Assembly: GCA_947446925.1 (NCBI GenBank)
Contig: CANFHU010000001.1
Location: 372,001-436,000, forward strand
Origin: Flavobacteriia bacterium
GTDB lineage: Bacteria; Bacteroidota; Bacteroidia; Flavobacteriales_D; Crocinitomicaceae
Length of the DNA stretch: 64,000 nt
Reading direction: 5' to 3'
A program made the translations under genes and the position numbers. Shown here piece by piece: positions 1 through 8,517 of the stretch. How positions within the stretch are numbered: position 1 is the first letter of the stretch; every line of letters begins with the position of its first letter. The notes under the pieces were generated by a model. The model was not told where the DNA came from and ran no database searches. It saw nothing but the letters and a program-made list of their open reading frames with translations.

Positions 1-99
1 CCAAAATATGTGGTTTCGATGGATCCAATTTGGCAAGACAATATAGATGGTGTCAAACATTATCATATTTCGGATTTTTTAAGGAAGTCTGAGTATTAA
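1..99 (+). CDS. 3' end of an unidentified gene
   Basis: An open frame enters from the left edge and ends at TAA 97-99, giving a 32-residue C-terminal tail that finishes in DFLRKSEY. The frame has no internal stop and normal codon use, and it is followed by a promoter box for the next gene, so it is probably the tail of a real protein. No family can be assigned from so short a piece. Confidence 0.5.
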   Translation, partial: PKYVVSMDPIWQDNIDGVKHYHISDFLRKSEY

Positions 100-139
100 T
101 TTAATCGTACGTAAATTTTCCATTTCATTCTTTATCCCT

Positions 140-147
140 TACCTTTG
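140..147 (+). promoter_or_regulatory. -7 box TACCTTTG upstream of ygiQ
   Basis: TACCTTTG fits the Bacteroidota -7 consensus TAnnTTTG and ends 6 nt before the ATG at 154. Transcription would begin at or within a few bases of the start codon, implying little or no leader. No convincing -33 element is visible. Confidence 0.6.
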
Positions 148-153
148 TAAGGT

Positions 154-2052
154 ATGGAACAACAATTAAGACCAATCACCGACTGGTTACCAATCACCAA
201 GCAAGAAGTTGAAAAACGCGGATGGGACGATGTAGATGTCGTTTTAATTTCTGGGGATGCCTATGTAGATCATCCTGCATTTGGAACGGCTGTCATAGGT
301 CGTATTATTGAGGACGAAGGTTTTCGTATTGCGATCGTTGCGCAACCAAACTGGAAAGATGATTTGCGCGACTTCAAAAAGTTTGGTAAACCGAAGTATT
401 TCTTTGGGGTTACCGCTGGTTGCATGGACTCAATGGTCAACCATTACACTGCTAATAAACGTTTACGTTCCACGGATGCTTATACACCTGGAGGAGAAGC
501 GGGCTATCGACCAGATTATGCTACGATTGTTTATTCCAATATCCTGAAAGAATTATACCCAGATGTTCCAATTTTAATAGGTGGAATCGAGGCTTCCTTG
601 CGTCGTGTGACTCACTACGATTATTGGAAAGATCAATTGATGCCTTCGGTTTTGGTAGATTCCAAAGCAGATATGTTGGTATATGGGATGGGCGAACAAC
701 CATTACGCGAAATGTTGCGTTTATTGAAAAAAGGCGTTCCATTTTCTTCCTTAAAGACTTTAAAGCAAATTGCATTTTTACAACCGAAAGAAGAAGAATT
801 ACCTAAAAATAAACAATGGGAAACCGTTGAATTAGCAAGTCATGAAACCTGTTTAGAAGATAAAATCAAGTATGCGGCAAACTTCAAAATTGTAGAAGTT
901 GAGTCGAATAAATGGGAAGCGAATCGTATTATTCAACACGTTGGTAATCAAACATTGGTAATCAATCCGCCATATAAGACCATGGAGGAAAAAGAAATTG
1001 ATAAATCGTTTGACTTACCGTATACGCGTTTGCCGCATCCAAAATACAAGAAGCGTGGCGCCATTCCTGCGTATGACATGATCAAATTTTCGATCAATAT
1101 GCATCGCGGATGTTTTGGTGGCTGTAGTTTCTGTACGATTTCTGCGCACCAAGGTAAATTTATTGCGTCGCGTAGCGAGAAATCGATTTTGAAAGAGTTA
1201 GAAGAGGTAACAAAACATCCAGAATTTAGAGGATATATTTCTGATTTAGGTGGACCTTCCGCAAACATGTACAAAATGAAAGGGAAAGATGAAGCGATTT
1301 GTAATCGTTGTTCGAGCCCTAGTTGTATACATCCTGTAATTTGTTCGAATTTAGACACTTCCCATAAACCGATGACGGAACTCTACAAAAAAGTAGACCA
1401 GCATCCAAAAGTGAAAAAAGCATTTATTGGTTCGGGGATACGTTACGATTTATTGGTGGACGACTTCAATAAAAATAATGAGGACGGTAACCACGATGAA
1501 TACATCGAACAAGTTGTAAAACACCATATTTCCGGAAGATTAAAAGTCGCGCCAGAACATACTTCAGATGCAACTTTGCGTGTCATGCGTAAACCTTCGT
1601 TTTCCTATTTCCATAAATTCAAGGAAAAATACGATGCGATTTCTGCGAAGCACAATTTAAATCAACCATTGATTCCGTATTTCATTTCTTCGCATCCAGG
1701 GTGTGAGGAAGAAGATATGGCGAATTTGGCGGCAGAAACAAAAGATATGGGCTTTCAATTGGAGCAGGTACAAGATTTTACTCCTACACCAATGACAGTC
1801 GCAGAGGTAATCTATTATTCAGGGGTACATCCATATACGTTAAAACCGATTAAAACCGTTAAAACTAAGGAGGAAAAATTGAATCAAAATCGTTTCTTTT
1901 TTTGGTATAAACGCGAAAATAGGGATTGGATTAAAAACCGTTTGCAAAAAGCAAATCGTCCAGATCTAGCAGAGAAATTATTGGGTTCCGAAAATCACAA
2001 ACAACCGAAAAAAGAGGTCCCAGAGTGGTTAGCGAAACGTAGAAAACGTTGA
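154..2052 (+). CDS. ygiQ: YgiQ family radical SAM protein
   Basis: This 632-residue protein belongs to the YgiQ family (UPF0313), radical SAM enzymes of unknown substrate. The CxxxCxxC cluster motif is visible as CFGGCSFC near residues 320-327, which would bind the [4Fe-4S] cluster that cleaves S-adenosylmethionine. The N-terminal half is the YgiQ-specific domain (GGIEASLRR), and a second Cys-rich stretch (CNRCSSPSC) follows near residue 390. Length is normal for the family and the ATG sits directly behind a -7 promoter box. It is transcribed alone and ends before a palindrome. The family assignment is firm; the reaction catalysed is not known. Confidence 0.95.
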   Translation: MEQQLRPITDWLPITKQEVEKRGWDDVDVVLISGDAYVDHPAFGTAVIGRIIEDEGFRIAIVAQPNWKDDLRDFKKFGKPKYFFGVTAGCMDSMVNHYTANKRLRSTDAYTPGGEAGYRPDYATIVYSNILKELYPDVPILIGGIEASLRRVTHYDYWKDQLMPSVLVDSKADMLVYGMGEQPLREMLRLLKKGVPFSSLKTLKQIAFLQPKEEELPKNKQWETVELASHETCLEDKIKYAANFKIVEVESNKWEANRIIQHVGNQTLVINPPYKTMEEKEIDKSFDLPYTRLPHPKYKKRGAIPAYDMIKFSINMHRGCFGGCSFCTISAHQGKFIASRSEKSILKELEEVTKHPEFRGYISDLGGPSANMYKMKGKDEAICNRCSSPSCIHPVICSNLDTSHKPMTELYKKVDQHPKVKKAFIGSGIRYDLLVDDFNKNNEDGNHDEYIEQVVKHHISGRLKVAPEHTSDATLRVMRKPSFSYFHKFKEKYDAISAKHNLNQPLIPYFISSHPGCEEEDMANLAAETKDMGFQLEQVQDFTPTPMTVAEVIYYSGVHPYTLKPIKTVKTKEEKLNQNRFFFWYKRENRDWIKNRLQKANRPDLAEKLLGSENHKQPKKEVPEWLAKRRKR

Positions 2053-2076
2053 TTTTTTTATTGTTAGGGATTTTTA

Positions 2077-2112
2077 ATTCGTAGGTATATGGCATGCCAT
2101 ATACCTACGAAT
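2077..2112. repeat. Perfect 36-bp palindrome with GGCATGCC core (copy 1)
   Basis: A 36-bp perfect palindrome lies between the convergent ygiQ and porin genes. It has a GGCATGCC centre and ends ATTCGTAG/CTACGAAT. It shares its core and overall plan with palindromes at 23613-23650 (inside ileS) and 40333-40352. It could act as a bidirectional terminator, although no long T run follows. A dispersed palindromic element is the better reading. Confidence 0.85.
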
Positions 2113-2124
2113 CAAAATTGATAA

Positions 2125-3228
2125 TCAAAACCATACCGTAATGTTTCCAGTGAGTACAAATGTATTATTTGTATGCGATGAAAATTGATATGTAAACATT
2201 GGTTTTTGGGTGTAAAATTGTCGTGCATCAACACGAAATAATATATGTTTCTGTATATTAACATTATAACAGATTCCAGCACTAAAAATACTTATTTTTT
2301 CATTTTTTAATAGATTTGTAATCATACAATTTTGAGGATCATAAAAATATTCTATACGTCCTGCGAGGTTCTGTTTTTTTGAAAAATTCCATTTACCTGA
2401 AACATTCGCTTGCCACCAAAAAGCGTGTTTTTGGTTGGAAAATTTTTGCCATCCACCATAGATACAAGTAATTATATTCCATTTCTTTTTGGGAGAATAG
2501 ATCCAGTAAAAGTCTGAAAAATAGCGCATACGAAAAGTAGGACTCAAATGACTACGTTCATCTCCCACATATGTATTCCAATTCAATACATTCAATACAT
2601 TAGGTCTATATTCAAGTTGTGTTGCAAAAGATTTCGTATTGTTTTGATCGCTTATTTGTTGCCATCCGTTTAAAATATAGGTATATAAATTCCATTTTGA
2701 AGTTAAAGGAATACTAGCCTTTATTCCCGTTAAGTAATATGGCAAATATTCTGGTGCCAAGCTACGTGTATACATAAAATGGTCTTTGGAAATCGCAGTT
2801 TCGTTAGTGAAAGGGGAACTTAGTATACCATATTCAAGCCAAATATTACGTTTTTTAGAAAGACAAATTCCGACAGATGCTTCTACTATATTTTTCATGA
2901 AGCCTTTTTCGTTGGTATAATTTGCCTTCATGTATGAACCAAATCCAGGAATAAATCGTGCGCGAAATCTTGTATTCGTGTATTTCAAATCCAAATAGGA
3001 TAAGTTGATTGAAAAATGGTTATGATTTGCAGCAGAAACAAAGTAGGGAATACTTCTACTTTTCGGTTGATTGAAATCGTAGGTAAAATAGGAATCTAGG
3101 TATCCATTAATAGAAATTTTTTTCTTTTTACTTAGGTATAATGTATCCATAGATGAACTATCTATGAATTGGCTATTTACCGTAAAAACTAGACAAAATA
3201 GATAAATAAAACTGAATAAATAGTTCAT
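2125..3228 (-). CDS. Outer-membrane beta-barrel porin, BBP2/OmpL-like
   Basis: A 367-residue exported protein with an N-terminal signal peptide (cleavage likely after VNSQ), followed by alternating aromatic strands typical of a beta-barrel, ending in VWF as outer-membrane proteins do. The pattern (GYLDSYFTYDFN at the start, then a GYGS-like pore region) fits the putative porin-2 family (BBP2, OmpL-like) of Bacteroidota. It is divergent from the KdpD-like kinase gene. In other Bacteroidota such porins occur with kdp potassium-uptake genes, so a role in ion entry is inferred. A -7 box lies 4 nt before the ATG. Confidence 0.75.
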   Translation of the reverse strand: MNYLFSFIYLFCLVFTVNSQFIDSSSMDTLYLSKKKKISINGYLDSYFTYDFNQPKSRSIPYFVSAANHNHFSINLSYLDLKYTNTRFRARFIPGFGSYMKANYTNEKGFMKNIVEASVGICLSKKRNIWLEYGILSSPFTNETAISKDHFMYTRSLAPEYLPYYLTGIKASIPLTSKWNLYTYILNGWQQISDQNNTKSFATQLEYRPNVLNVLNWNTYVGDERSHLSPTFRMRYFSDFYWIYSPKKKWNIITCIYGGWQKFSNQKHAFWWQANVSGKWNFSKKQNLAGRIEYFYDPQNCMITNLLKNEKISIFSAGICYNVNIQKHILFRVDARQFYTQKPMFTYQFSSHTNNTFVLTGNITVWF

Positions 3229-3232
3229 GACA

Positions 3233-3240
3233 CAAAAATA
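3233..3240 (-). promoter_or_regulatory. -7 box TATTTTTG for the porin gene
   Basis: On the minus strand TATTTTTG matches TAnnTTTG and is separated by exactly 4 nt (TGTC) from the porin ATG at 3228. This predicts a leaderless or nearly leaderless transcript. Confidence 0.6.
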
Positions 3241-3316
3241 TGGAAACAGATTTGGAAGGAATCAAACTAAAAATTATTCTACCCAAATCTTTATAAAATC
3301 TTTACAACTTTATGGA

Positions 3317-3324
3317 TAGATTTG
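3317..3324 (+). promoter_or_regulatory. -7 box TAGATTTG for the KdpD/KdpE-like pair
   Basis: TAGATTTG matches the Bacteroidota -7 consensus and lies 31 nt upstream of the kinase ATG at 3356, leaving a leader of roughly 25 nt that contains a weak AGAGG purine run. Confidence 0.5.
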
Positions 3325-3355
3325 TTAAAATAAATATGCCTTAGAGGATAGCTAC

Positions 3356-4438
3356 ATGGTGAATATTATTCTACATAAAATCAGCAAAACAAAACAATAT
3401 TTTATCAGTATTGGTCTTATTTTGATGGTGGCTATTATCTGCTTCTCTCTTTCTTCATTCATCGATTATAAGATTGTTGCTTTAATATTATTAATGACAT
3501 TGTCGTTAATCGCCATGTTTTTTGACATTCTTCCTGTACTTTCTGCAGCGATGTTGAGTGCTGTGATTTGGATTTATTTTTTCATACCACCTATTTTTAC
3601 TTGGATAGTAAAAAGCACGGACGATTTGATGATGTTTTTTATGTATTTCATCATTGCAATGGTAAATACGGTATTAACATTTAAAATTCGCGCTATTGAA
3701 AAAGCTGCTAATGTGCGTGAAGAGAAAGAAAACACATTGCGTTTATACAATACAATGCTAAATTCATTATCGCACGAATTACGTACCCCGATTGCAACGA
3801 TTGTAGGTGCTACGGATAATTTGCAAGATAAGCGAGAACATTTGACGGAGGACTTGAAAGAAGAGTTGATTTCAGAAATTTCAAAGGCATCCATCCGTTT
3901 GAATGCACAAGTAGAAAATTTACTCAATATGTCGCGTTTAGAAACAGAATACATGCAACCAAAAATGGATTGGTGTGATGTAAATGATTTAGTTCATCGC
4001 CTCGTTTTTTCTTTAAAAGAAGAATTAGAAGAAAGAATAATATCGATTGAAAATCAAGATAATTTGCCTCTTTGTAAGTTAGATAGTGTCTTAATGGAGC
4101 AGGTTTTAAAAAACTTGATTGTGAACGCACATTTATACACCGAAAGGAAATGTACAATTAAAATTCATTCTTCCATTGTTGCACAGCAGTTATGTATAAT
4201 TGTGGAAGATAGTGGCAAAGGATTTCCAGAAGATGAAATGTCTTTTGTTTTTGATAAATTTTATCGATTAAAACACTCTAAAACAGGAGGAACAGGGCTT
4301 GGGTTATCCATTGTTAAAGGATTTATTGAGGTGCACAATGGTACCATTAGTTTAGAAAATAAAGTAGAAGGTGGTGCAAAATTTACAATTCTATTACCCG
4401 TAGAAACAAATTATATTAACAATTATACGAATGAATAA
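3356..4438 (+). CDS. KdpD-like sensor histidine kinase (DUF4118, no N-terminal KdpD domain)
   Basis: A 360-residue membrane kinase. Residues about 15-110 form four hydrophobic segments with the DUF4118 pattern (FDILPVLSAAMLSAVIW, YFFIPP) seen in the membrane part of KdpD. A short coiled segment leads to the H-box SLSHELRTP with phospho-acceptor His140. ATPase boxes follow: N-box NLIVNAHLY, G1 DSGKGFP, G2 GGTGLGLSI. The N-terminal KdpD and Usp domains of E. coli KdpD are missing, giving a short sensor. It overlaps the response-regulator gene by 8 bp and is divergent from a porin. Potassium or turgor sensing is inferred; no kdpFABC genes lie in this window. Confidence 0.85.
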   Translation: MVNIILHKISKTKQYFISIGLILMVAIICFSLSSFIDYKIVALILLMTLSLIAMFFDILPVLSAAMLSAVIWIYFFIPPIFTWIVKSTDDLMMFFMYFIIAMVNTVLTFKIRAIEKAANVREEKENTLRLYNTMLNSLSHELRTPIATIVGATDNLQDKREHLTEDLKEELISEISKASIRLNAQVENLLNMSRLETEYMQPKMDWCDVNDLVHRLVFSLKEELEERIISIENQDNLPLCKLDSVLMEQVLKNLIVNAHLYTERKCTIKIHSSIVAQQLCIIVEDSGKGFPEDEMSFVFDKFYRLKHSKTGGTGLGLSIVKGFIEVHNGTISLENKVEGGAKFTILLPVETNYINNYTNE

Positions 4439-5108
4439 TGTAGAAATATTAATTGTGGATGATGAGGTTCAGATTCGTAAAATGTTATTTATTACACTTC
4501 AGAGTAATGCTTATAAAGTTTCAGAAGCATCCAACGCAAAAGACGCAATAATTCGAGCAGCCAACCATCCTCCAGAATTGATTTTGTTGGATTTAGGCTT
4601 ACCGGATGAAAATGGACACATTGTACTCCAAAAATTACGGGAATGGTATACGAAACCTATTATCATTTTATCCGCACATAGTAGTGAGGAAGATATTGTA
4701 AAAGCCTTGGATAATGGTGCGAATGATTATTTAGTTAAACCCTTTCGTACAGGAGAATTATTAGCTCGTATCCGATCTGTGTTACGAAGTAGTAAACTAG
4801 AAGACGAAAGTCCTTTATTGAAATTTGGGGATTTAGATCTGGATTTATCATCGAGAATTGTACGTAAAAAGGAAGAAGTGGTTAAACTAACTTCTACAGA
4901 ATATGCGCTATTTAGTTTGCTATGTAAAAACGATGGTAAAGTACTAACGCATCATTATTTATTGAAACAAATTTGGGGTCCAAGTTATGTGAATGAATCA
5001 CAGTATTTGCGTGTTTTTATTGCGCAACTTCGCAAAAAAATAGAAGATGATCCAAATAGACCAACGCATATTATTACAGAATCTGGAGTTGGGTATCGTT
5101 TTCTATAA
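4431..5108 (+). CDS. KdpE-like OmpR-family response regulator
   Basis: A 225-residue DNA-binding response regulator. The receiver domain (about 1-120) has the acidic pair in IVDDE, phospho-acceptor Asp54 in LLDLGLPDENG, and the conserved Lys in LVKPF. A winged-helix OmpR/PhoB domain follows (about 130-225) with the LTSTEYALFSLLCKN and GVGYRF signatures. The start ATG overlaps the end of the kinase gene by 8 bp, so the two are translationally coupled and form one signalling pair. The target genes are unknown; the adjacent porin is the obvious candidate. Confidence 0.9.
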   Translation: MNNVEILIVDDEVQIRKMLFITLQSNAYKVSEASNAKDAIIRAANHPPELILLDLGLPDENGHIVLQKLREWYTKPIIILSAHSSEEDIVKALDNGANDYLVKPFRTGELLARIRSVLRSSKLEDESPLLKFGDLDLDLSSRIVRKKEEVVKLTSTEYALFSLLCKNDGKVLTHHYLLKQIWGPSYVNESQYLRVFIAQLRKKIEDDPNRPTHIITESGVGYRFL

Positions 5109-5201
5109 TTCTCTTTATAAAATCTTTATATCCATCCCTTTTTCTTGATAAATTATTTACAACGATTTTATGTTATTTGTACAATACAAAACCAATGACT
5201 T

Positions 5202-5768
5202 ATGAAATCGATATTATTGCTATTCTTCCTTTTTGTTCTATCCAACTCCGTTTTTTATAGTCAAGGTATATTTAAAACTGCAGAAGACTTCAGAAAGGGA
5301 AATTATTTAATTAAAGCAATTTCTGCTTCTGCCTATAAAGTTTGTGCGAACAGACTTTTGAAAGCAAAAAAAATTAAAGTGATTAATGGGGATAGCACTT
5401 ACACATTTTTAAAGTCAGACATATACGGATACCAAGACTTCAAAAATTACTATCGTTTTAATAATAATGATGTATACACGATTTTAAATCCAAAGGAAAC
5501 TATTATCATTTATGAAAAAATAAAATTAGCAGGACCTAAGGGTAACCTTCCTACTAAAATGTATTTTTTTAGTAAAAACGAAAGTAGTGAAATACTTCCC
5601 TTTACCATTGAAAATCTAAAATGGGTATTTCAGAATGAAGGAGAATTTTATGATTTAATAGAGATACATTACAAGGAAGATATCGATCTTCTTCGCTTTG
5701 ATTCTTTACGGAAAATGTATTTTATTAATTATTTATTTAATAGAACAAACCAGCAAGAATATCCCTAG
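5202..5768 (+). CDS. Exported protein of unknown function
   Basis: A 188-residue protein with a clear signal peptide (about residues 1-21, ending VFYSQG). The mature part begins KTAEDFRKGNY and is rich in Lys, Tyr and Asn with no membrane segment or recognisable catalytic motif. It follows the response-regulator gene by about 90 bp in the same direction and may be controlled by it, but no shared operator is visible. The Asn/Lys-rich, AT-rich composition is like its neighbours. No function can be assigned. Confidence 0.7.
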   Translation: MKSILLLFFLFVLSNSVFYSQGIFKTAEDFRKGNYLIKAISASAYKVCANRLLKAKKIKVINGDSTYTFLKSDIYGYQDFKNYYRFNNNDVYTILNPKETIIIYEKIKLAGPKGNLPTKMYFFSKNESSEILPFTIENLKWVFQNEGEFYDLIEIHYKEDIDLLRFDSLRKMYFINYLFNRTNQQEYP

Positions 5769-5909
5769 ATATTATTGGCGAAATTTCCCAACAGGTATTT
5801 ATAAAAAAACATACAATTTATTAACACCTACTACTCAAAACTTTATCCATTCATTTTGAAGAAACATCCACGAATTTGAAATATCTTCGTAACATCAAAA
5901 ATAGGCAGA

Positions 5910-6101
5910 ATGGTAACAATGACAGACGAAGCAATTACACTAGAAATTGCAACATTAAAAACAAAATTAACTGGGAATTTATTCGAAGATGGTGAAACAA
6001 TGCAAGCTATCTATGAATTAAAAAAACAATTAAATCCAGAAATTGAATTCAACCCAACAGCGGAAGAAGACGAGGATGGTTGCCTTTATTGCGGAAGTTA
6101 A
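5910..6101 (+). CDS. Small acidic protein with C-terminal CxxC
   Basis: A 63-residue soluble protein with an acidic C-terminal third (AEEDEDG) ending in CLYCGS. The CxxC could bind a metal or be redox-active, but a single pair is weak evidence. The ATG at 5910 is used; an in-frame ATG at 5919 (MTDEA) is an equally possible start. A variant -7 box (TATCTTCG, 5882-5889) lies upstream and a hairpin terminator follows, so it appears to be a free-standing small gene. Function unknown. Confidence 0.65.
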   Translation: MVTMTDEAITLEIATLKTKLTGNLFEDGETMQAIYELKKQLNPEIEFNPTAEEDEDGCLYCGS

Positions 6102-6149
6102 AACCATCTAGGTTTTAGTACCCAATAATTTTTATAAACGAATTAAAGC

Positions 6150-6182
6150 AAAAGTGTGTCTGATTTTGGGCACACTTTTTTC
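6150..6182 (+). terminator. Rho-independent terminator
   Basis: AAAAGTGTG pairs with CACACTTTT across a loop, followed by a T run. It sits about 50 bp after the stop of the 63-residue gene. Confidence 0.75.
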
Positions 6183-6267
6183 TTGTTTACACGTTTCCTT
6201 TTTGTTTACAAACATTTTGTTTTTGAAAATATGTAGCAACCGATAAAAGAATAGTCAGATTACTCTT

Positions 6268-6275
6268 TACATTTG
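6268..6275 (+). promoter_or_regulatory. -7 box TACATTTG for the DivIC/FtsB-like gene
   Basis: TACATTTG matches TAnnTTTG and is followed by exactly 4 nt (TTGC) before the ATG at 6280, again predicting a leaderless message. Confidence 0.6.
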
Positions 6276-6279
6276 TTGC

Positions 6280-6603
6280 ATGAAAAGTGCAGTTTACAAT
6301 AGCAAATGGATGCTTTGGATACAAAGTAAATCGAAATATTACAAAAATAAATATGTAGTAACACTTTTCATTTTTTCATTCTATGGAATGTTTTTGGATG
6401 ATGTAGATATTTTTACCATTATTTCTCAGAATATTAAATTACACAAACTGAAAGAAGAAAAAACCTTAGTAGAAACGAAGTTAGTGAAAACTAAAAACAC
6501 CCTCGAAAAATTACGATATACTTCTGAACTTGAGGCTTATGCGCGTGAAAATAAACTTTTCAAAAAAGACGATGAAGATATTTTTATTATTACCTATAAG
6601 TAA
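6280..6603 (+). CDS. DivIC/FtsB-like septum formation initiator
   Basis: A 107-residue single-pass membrane protein. A short cytoplasmic N-terminus is followed by one hydrophobic segment (about residues 27-45, VVTLFIFSFYGMFL), then a charged coiled coil (LKEEKTLVETKLVKTKNTLEKL) and a C-terminal tail that reads ARENKLFKKDDEDIFII. This is the architecture of the FtsB/DivIC family, small divisome proteins that link the FtsL complex to septal wall synthesis, and the length is typical. It is convergent and back-to-back (0 bp) with the SpoIID-like gene. Confidence 0.8.
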   Translation: MKSAVYNSKWMLWIQSKSKYYKNKYVVTLFIFSFYGMFLDDVDIFTIISQNIKLHKLKEEKTLVETKLVKTKNTLEKLRYTSELEAYARENKLFKKDDEDIFIITYK

Positions 6604-7806
6604 TTAGTCTTCTGTTCGGTAAGGAGAACATAAAAATAAATTTCCGCGTTGGCTAAAAAAGGCGTCTTCCGCTACATTGTGAATCTGTATCCCTGGAAAA
6701 TAATAGATAGCAATTTGGAGGTAGTTGTATTTATATTTTGCCATATGCATGGCTCCTTCTTGACATAAACCTACTCCATGACCATAACCTCTTCCGCGAA
6801 TTAATACATCCTTTCCATCCAAGTAATTACTGAAATAGGTGGATTTTAATTTAAATTCTTGTCGAATATCGCGTAAAGGAATTCCTAATATTGGATTATG
6901 ATAAAATGCGAGTCGCTCTGTTTGTGTGAAATTAAATACCAATGGTCCTAGAATTGAATCACTTATAGGATAATTATACCGCTTAATAAGAAAATCTGCC
7001 CATTGTTGTTTTGGAATTCGTTTTTCCCAAGTTGCTTGCTTGGTATAAATACAAAATGTGTCTTTAAATGTATTTAGATAATCTACCCGATTATTCCATA
7101 TATAGTCTGCTTCACTGGTTTGACCACCGCAATTGGCGTGAAAATATGCATCCACCAAGTTCCCGCGTTCATCTTCCATCACGATATTTTCGGTCGCTCT
7201 CACTGCTTTTTCGATATCCGGTGTAAAACGCAGTTTGTAATGGTATGCTTGACAATGCACACGATCGCATAAGTTGAATCCTTCTTTCACATGTTTAGAG
7301 AGATATTTCAGGGCATACGTGCGACTCATTAGCGCTTGGACTTTGTAATATTCAATTTCTTTGCCTGTTCCGCCTTCCGATTCAACAACGCCAGATAGGT
7401 AATTATTAATATTCACCATATTTACCAAAGTCAGTCCTTTTAGTCCTGGTGTAATTTCAAAATCATCTTGGTATTTTCGAGTTTTAACAGTTGGAATTGT
7501 GGGTGTAAGTTCGATACTCGCGTTTTCTTGTATTGCAATAAGGGATATTTTATCAAAAATTCCTTGCGAAATGATTCCCACAAATAATTCTAAGCGTTTA
7601 TCATTAGTTTGTTGGATTTCAACATAGCCTTCGTTTACTAGTTCGCCAACATACGAAGTATCTGCAAAAACACTGTAATTTATTCCATCATGGGCAAATA
7701 CGATACGTTGAATATCATTATCACGATATACGCCGATACGAATTTGTTGTCCATATGAGTATAGCGAAAGAAAACAAAGAAAAATAAATGCTAATAGTGT
7801 TTTCAC
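6604..7806 (-). CDS. SpoIID/LytB domain-containing exported protein
   Basis: A 400-residue exported protein containing a SpoIID/LytB domain (about residues 100-370), with the family signatures EGGTGKEIEYYKVQALMSRTYAL, NCGGQTSEADYIW and RGYGHGVGLCQEGA. SpoIID proteins cleave glycan strands as lytic transglycosylases in sporulating Firmicutes; the domain is common in non-sporulating Bacteroidota, where its role in the wall is unclear. GTG 7806 is preferred over the track's ATG 7821 because it begins directly with the signal peptide (KTLLAFIFLCFLSL) and because a -7 box covers the region around 7811-7818. Confidence 0.8.
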   Translation of the reverse strand: MKTLLAFIFLCFLSLYSYGQQIRIGVYRDNDIQRIVFAHDGINYSVFADTSYVGELVNEGYVEIQQTNDKRLELFVGIISQGIFDKISLIAIQENASIELTPTIPTVKTRKYQDDFEITPGLKGLTLVNMVNINNYLSGVVESEGGTGKEIEYYKVQALMSRTYALKYLSKHVKEGFNLCDRVHCQAYHYKLRFTPDIEKAVRATENIVMEDERGNLVDAYFHANCGGQTSEADYIWNNRVDYLNTFKDTFCIYTKQATWEKRIPKQQWADFLIKRYNYPISDSILGPLVFNFTQTERLAFYHNPILGIPLRDIRQEFKLKSTYFSNYLDGKDVLIRGRGYGHGVGLCQEGAMHMAKYKYNYLQIAIYYFPGIQIHNVAEDAFFSQRGNLFLCSPYRTED

Positions 7807-7810
7807 GCGA

Positions 7811-7818
7811 CAAAAATA
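7811..7818 (-). promoter_or_regulatory. -7 box TATTTTTG that decides the SpoIID-like start
   Basis: TATTTTTG on the minus strand lies inside the longer ORF-track frame and exactly 4 nt upstream of GTG 7806. A promoter here cannot transcribe the ATG at 7821, which supports the GTG start. Confidence 0.6.
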
Positions 7819-8012
7819 CAAGAATTTCTTGGCTTGAATTCACATTTTTAGAATGTTCTGTCCGGGAATAATTCATCGCATTCTAAACGAACTGTTCCTC
7901 TTTCCAGAAAAAAAAATAAAAACTTTTTTATTTTACCTTGTAAATTCAGCAATTAATATATTTTTGCCAAAGATTAAGCATTCAACAATAAATAACAGGA
8001 AATTTTTAGATT

Positions 8013-8372
8013 ATGTCGAAAAAACGTGCGATAGTTAGTTATGACAAGCTTTCAGAAGACATGAAAGACCGATTAGAAGATGCATTTCCAGAAGGATTTG
8101 GTGGAGGTATGACACAAATCAAAACACCTACTGGAGAAACTTTAGATGCGCTTTTATGGGAAACAGATGATATTATTTACTTAATTAAATTAAATAAGGT
8201 AAATAAAAAACCTGTTGTTATTCCAGATGATGATGAGGAAGAAGAAGACGATATTGATGATATCGAAGAGGAAGAAGTAAAAGTGGATGAAGCAGAGGAT
8301 GTTGCAGATGACGAGGAAGATGATTTCGACGAACCAGCAGAAGACGATGACGAGGATTCTGACGAAGAATAA
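8013..8372 (+). CDS. Small protein with long acidic C-terminal tail
   Basis: A 119-residue protein. The first 70 residues form a compact domain (SYDKLSEDMKDRLEDAFPEGFGGG, then a short beta-rich part ending IIYLIKLNK). The last 50 residues are almost entirely Asp and Glu. Similar proteins are common in Bacteroidota and are usually left as hypothetical; acidic tails suggest binding to a basic partner, such as a nucleic-acid-binding protein. A -7 box TATTTTTG (7959-7966) gives a leader of about 40 nt, and a terminator follows. The overlapping ORF at 7853-8038 is rejected. Confidence 0.75.
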   Translation: MSKKRAIVSYDKLSEDMKDRLEDAFPEGFGGGMTQIKTPTGETLDALLWETDDIIYLIKLNKVNKKPVVIPDDDEEEEDDIDDIEEEEVKVDEAEDVADDEEDDFDEPAEDDDEDSDEE

Positions 8373-8389
8373 TCGTTTAAAACAGATAG

Positions 8390-8419
8390 TAAGCTACTTC
8401 ATTTTGGGGTAGCTTTTTT
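8390..8419 (+). terminator. Rho-independent terminator
   Basis: AAGCTAC pairs with GTAGCTT, followed by a run of seven T, just after the acidic-tail gene. Confidence 0.8.
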
Positions 8420-8517
8420 TGTGCCTTTTAAATAAAATACGAATAAAATACTTTTTTAGCAAGTGTCTACATCTCCTTTGTTGTGTTTAATTTTAAGTTA
8501 CAAACTTGAAAATTAGC

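Noticed and set aside
948-1358. 136-codon antisense ORF in ygiQ
   Set aside because: Shadow of the YgiQ frame, with no start signal and no family match.
7853-8038. 61-codon ORF before the acidic-tail gene
   Set aside because: It overlaps the start of the better-supported gene at 8013 by 26 bp, spans its -7 box and has an unlikely composition.
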